Assembly (NCBI GenBank): GCA_030605285.1
Contig: JAUWIQ010000057.1
Span: 1-8,771, forward strand
DNA length: 8,771 nucleotides
Direction of reading: 5' to 3'
DNA from: Planctomycetota bacterium
GTDB lineage: Bacteria > Planctomycetota > Planctomycetia > Pirellulales > UBA7805
The stretch's first letter is position 1. Each line of letters opens with the position of its first letter. Under the pieces are notes generated by a model. The model saw only the letters and a program-made list of their open reading frames with translations. It ran no database searches and was not told the DNA's origin. Below are positions 6,640-8,771 of the stretch, in pieces. Made by a program: the position numbers and the translations under genes.

Positions 6640-6850
6640 GAACCCACGCAGAGCGTGATCGAACTGCCGATTTTCCTAGCCCCCCCTTGCAACGGTCGGT
6701 GGCAGTTTCCATGATTGTCGATCCTGCGGGATCATCTGGGATTCGATGCGATCCCCGATACTCGCTTGGTACTTTCGTTGTGGCCTGCTGTGACGAACTA
6801 CCCGTTCCAGGGGCGACGACCGGTTTTTTTAAAAGCATAGGAGAACAGTT

Positions 6851-7372
6851 ATGGGACGTTCCGCTGCGGTCACCTTTAAAGGCAATCCATTAACCTTGGC
6901 AGGCGAAGCGGTCGAAGTAGGGCAGCAGGCTCCCGCATTTACCCTGCATGCCTTCGAAGATGGAGGTCTGCAGGAGGTAACCCTTGCGGATGTTCAAGGC
7001 AAACCGACGATCATGAGCGTGGTTCCTTCTCTCGATACCCCCGTCTGTCAGACGCAAACAAAAACATTCAATGAGGCACTTGGCCAGTTAGGCAGTTCGA
7101 TCAATGCGTTGACCGTGAGTCTGGACCTGCCATTTGCGATGAACCGCTTTTGTGGTGCTGAAAATATTACCAGTCTTCGCTCCGCCAGTGACTATCAGGA
7201 TCGGAATTTCGGTCAGGCGTGGGGCATGTTGATCGAAGAATTAAAGATTCTCGCTCGAGGTACCTTTGTGTTGGATGCCTCAGGGAAAGTCGTCTACGCA
7301 GAGGTCGTTTCCGAAGTGACCGAGGAACCCGACTACGATGCGGCACTTTCCGCCTTGCGAGGATTACTCTGA
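6851..7372 (+). CDS. tpx: thiol peroxidase (atypical 2-Cys peroxiredoxin, Tpx family)
   Basis: Tpx reduces hydrogen peroxide and, with preference, organic hydroperoxides, and is recycled by thioredoxin. The 173-residue product has family length. It shows VEVGQQAPAFTL (21-32), the peroxidatic motif SLDTPVCQTQT with Cys66, resolving Cys101 in MNRFCGAENI, and the active-site Arg136 in LARGTFVLD. The Cys66-Cys101 spacing fits the intramolecular disulfide of the Tpx type rather than AhpC or Bcp. The start is secure: AGGAG at 6839-6843 lies seven bases before the ATG. The 211-base upstream gap is long enough for its own promoter, but I cannot identify a -35/-10 pair or an OxyR/PerR site with confidence. 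The stop codon lies in the first of three 23-bp tandem repeats, so the last five codons (ending GLL) are part of the repeated unit. Confidence 0.97.
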   Translation: MGRSAAVTFKGNPLTLAGEAVEVGQQAPAFTLHAFEDGGLQEVTLADVQGKPTIMSVVPSLDTPVCQTQTKTFNEALGQLGSSINALTVSLDLPFAMNRFCGAENITSLRSASDYQDRNFGQAWGMLIEELKILARGTFVLDASGKVVYAEVVSEVTEEPDYDAALSALRGLL

Positions 7373-7421
7373 GAACCTTGCGAGGATTACTCTGAGAACC
7401 TTGCGAGGATTACTCTGAGAA
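7353..7421. repeat. 23-bp perfect tandem repeat x3 spanning the tpx stop codon
   Basis: Three identical 23-base units lie at 7353-7375, 7376-7398 and 7399-7421. Each starts CCTTGCGAGG and ends CTCTGAGAA. The first copy holds the last tpx codons and its TGA (7370-7372); the other two lie in the 3' flank. Twenty-three is not a multiple of three, so the copied TGAs are in different frames. There are no mismatches, which points to recent expansion or homogenisation. There are no spacers, so it is not a CRISPR array. Confidence 0.95.
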
Positions 7422-7449
7422 AGCGCGGATCGGTTTATCGTACTACGCA

Positions 7450-7503
7450 ATGTTGCCGCAAGATCATGTTGCCGCAAGATCATGATGCCGCAAGATCATG
7501 TTG
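7450..7503. repeat. 16-bp tandem repeat x3.4 spanning the GGDEF-gene stop codon
   Basis: Units ATGTTGCCGCAAGATC lie at 7450-7465 and 7466-7481. A third copy with one change (T to A at its fourth base) is at 7482-7497, and a six-base partial copy is at 7498-7503. The TGA of the minus-strand GGDEF gene (7498-7496) lies at the junction nearest the gene, and the other copies run outward into the tpx/GGDEF intergenic space. The unit contains the small palindrome TTGC-C-GCAA. Confidence 0.93.
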
Positions 7504-8566
7504 TGTCGTCTTGTCGAAACCATTTGGTTGGCCCTTGCCCCCGGCCTATCTGAACGACCCGGTTGCGACCCGATTCCTTCGCCGACAGGAGGGCGGTATC
7601 GGCACGGTGCAGCATGGTTCCTGCAGTTTCGTTCGCGTGGTGCTGCGCCACGCCAAAGCTTGCGGTGAGTTGTTGGCCGTGGAGTATCGGTAATTGCAGG
7701 CGCTCTAGTTGGTTGCGGATCGATTCCGCTCGCGCGGCGGCCACCTCGATACTGCAATCCGCGCAGAGCATGACAAATTCTTCACCTCCATAACGAGCGA
7801 CGAGATCCGTTGCCCGACAATTTCGAGAAAGTAATTGGGCGAACGTCCGGAGGACATCGTCTCCGGCAAGGTGCCCGAACGTATCGTTGACTTTCTTGAA
7901 TTGATCAAGGTCGCAAATAATCAGGCTACAGGCGGTCTCTTGATGGACATGTACCTCGATGAAATTCTTGTGTGCCCGATCGAATTCTGCCCGGTTGGAA
8001 ATCTGGGTCAGCTGATCCGTGGTTGCACGTTCATAGAGTTTTTGAACCCGTCGTTGCAGAGAAGTTTCGCTCGAGGCGTCGCGCAACAAGAGACTGGCAC
8101 CTAAGGTGATTCCTCTCGAATCAACCAGGGGCACGATTTGCAGATCAATCGAAACAGGACTGCCTGCGGGAGGATGGATCCATAAACGACGGATCGACTG
8201 CACCGAATGCTGAATCGCGGCCCGCACCGGACAATGTTCGTTGGATATCGGTACCCCCGTCTCGTCGCAAAGACCAATCAGGCCGGGTTCCCAAGCGTGA
8301 TTCATGATCTCTTCGCCGGACTTGCCGGTGAGTCGCGCAGCGCCCTGATTCCAGAACCGGATGCGGAGTTGGTCATCGATCGACACGACCCCATCCTGCA
8401 TGCTGGCGATGAGTCGTTCCAAAAATAGGGGTGTAAGATTCTCGGTCGCCTTCTCGAGTTTCACCGAGTCGGGAGGTGCAGCTTCAGACGTCGCCTCTGC
8501 CGGGAGAATTTGCAAAAAGGGCGCTAGCCCAGAGGGTTCCAAGATAGCGGCGAATTCGTGTTCCAT
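7496..8566 (-). CDS. PAS-GGDEF diguanylate cyclase
   Basis: Predicted to make cyclic di-GMP from two GTP. The 356-residue protein has a variable N-terminus (1-45), a PAS domain (about 48-165, with the FWNQGAARLTG segment and a later EHCPVRAAI), and a GGDEF domain (about 175-340). The catalytic signature is GGEEF (260-264) with metal-ligand Asp219 and guanine-contacting Asn227 in the expected positions, so the enzyme should be active. The inhibitory I-site RATD (251-254) lies exactly five residues before GGEEF, so product feedback inhibition is likely. No transmembrane segment or signal peptide is visible, so it is a cytoplasmic sensor. The PAS ligand cannot be told from sequence. The start lacks a clear Shine-Dalgarno (purine-rich AAGAAGAAA lies upstream). 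It converges on tpx, and its stop lies in a 16-bp repeat array. Confidence 0.95.
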   Translation of the reverse strand: MEHEFAAILEPSGLAPFLQILPAEATSEAAPPDSVKLEKATENLTPLFLERLIASMQDGVVSIDDQLRIRFWNQGAARLTGKSGEEIMNHAWEPGLIGLCDETGVPISNEHCPVRAAIQHSVQSIRRLWIHPPAGSPVSIDLQIVPLVDSRGITLGASLLLRDASSETSLQRRVQKLYERATTDQLTQISNRAEFDRAHKNFIEVHVHQETACSLIICDLDQFKKVNDTFGHLAGDDVLRTFAQLLSRNCRATDLVARYGGEEFVMLCADCSIEVAAARAESIRNQLERLQLPILHGQQLTASFGVAQHHANETAGTMLHRADTALLSAKESGRNRVVQIGRGQGPTKWFRQDDTT

Positions 8567-8771
8567 AGGTGTTTCTTCTTGGGGACCGTCCCGTCTTGGT
8601 GGCCCGCGCCGTGGATCTGTAGGTTCGACCCTTTTCCGGGCCGGTTTTAAAAACTAGGATGCCCCAAGTTGGCAGGCCACTGCAGTTTGCAATTTGTCTG
8701 CCAGAGGTGGTGGCGGGTAGGGCGGGTGAACCGGTTATGGGGGTCGCAGCGAGCGGGGTTTGTACGGCGTA
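8567..8771. other. upstream region of the GGDEF gene
   Basis: No gene is supported in these 205 bases up to the window edge. They contain GGGAC-C-GTCCC (8582-8592) just upstream of the GGDEF start and an inverted repeat TGGCAG/CTGCCA (8670-8675 with 8698-8703) around a 22-base loop. Either could be an operator for the cyclase gene. I see no convincing promoter. Confidence 0.3.

Noticed and set aside
7353..7503. CRISPR array
   Set aside because: The units are directly adjacent with no spacers, and two different unit types are present.
8629..8636. GGTTCGAC resembling a tRNA T-loop upstream of the GGDEF gene
   Set aside because: The flanking bases do not pair as a T-stem and no cloverleaf fits.
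8634..8656. Plus-strand terminator at CCGGGCCGG followed by TTTT
   Set aside because: The arms are four bases with almost no loop, and no plus-strand gene ends nearby.

Overview
The window looks like chromosomal DNA from a Planctomycetes-type bacterium (Pirellulales-like). This is an inference from three things: moderately GC-rich DNA, two secreted proteins of unknown function with the look of planctomycete lineage-specific exported proteins, and housekeeping genes scattered singly rather than packed in operons. No phage, transposase, CRISPR array, tRNA or rRNA was found.

Layout. The left two thirds is read on the minus strand. From right to left it holds selA (L-seryl-tRNA(Sec) selenium transferase, 4330-5832) with an intrinsic terminator at 4237-4268; a secreted protein with a polybasic C-terminal tail (3121-3978); guaB (IMP dehydrogenase, 1433-2920) with a recognisable promoter and a leader hairpin; and a large secreted proline/glutamate-rich protein with a cysteine-containing C-terminal domain (37-1404). 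The last starts 28 bases after guaB and is probably co-transcribed with it. To the right are a small single-BON-domain protein (6397-6639, plus), the thiol peroxidase tpx (6851-7372, plus) and a PAS-GGDEF diguanylate cyclase (7496-8566, minus) that converges on tpx.

The genes do not form one pathway. They cover GMP synthesis, selenocysteine biosynthesis, peroxide detoxification, cyclic-di-GMP signalling and cell-envelope functions. A weak metabolic link exists (GuaB supplies guanine nucleotides, the cyclase consumes GTP), but nothing in the layout ties them together.

Two things stand out. First, three of the seven gene ends carry a short tandem repeat whose gene-proximal copy contains the stop codon, with the extra copies running outward into the 3' flank: 15 bp x2 after the 37-1404 gene, 23 bp x3 after tpx, and 16 bp x3 after the GGDEF gene. 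The units differ, so they arose separately. Second, the 564-base gene-free stretch between selA and the BON gene (5833-6396) holds two adjacent modules of nested inverted repeats (5961-6084 and 6127-6224). These could be a structured RNA, a selA leader or a dispersed palindromic element. Neither observation can be settled without comparative searches.
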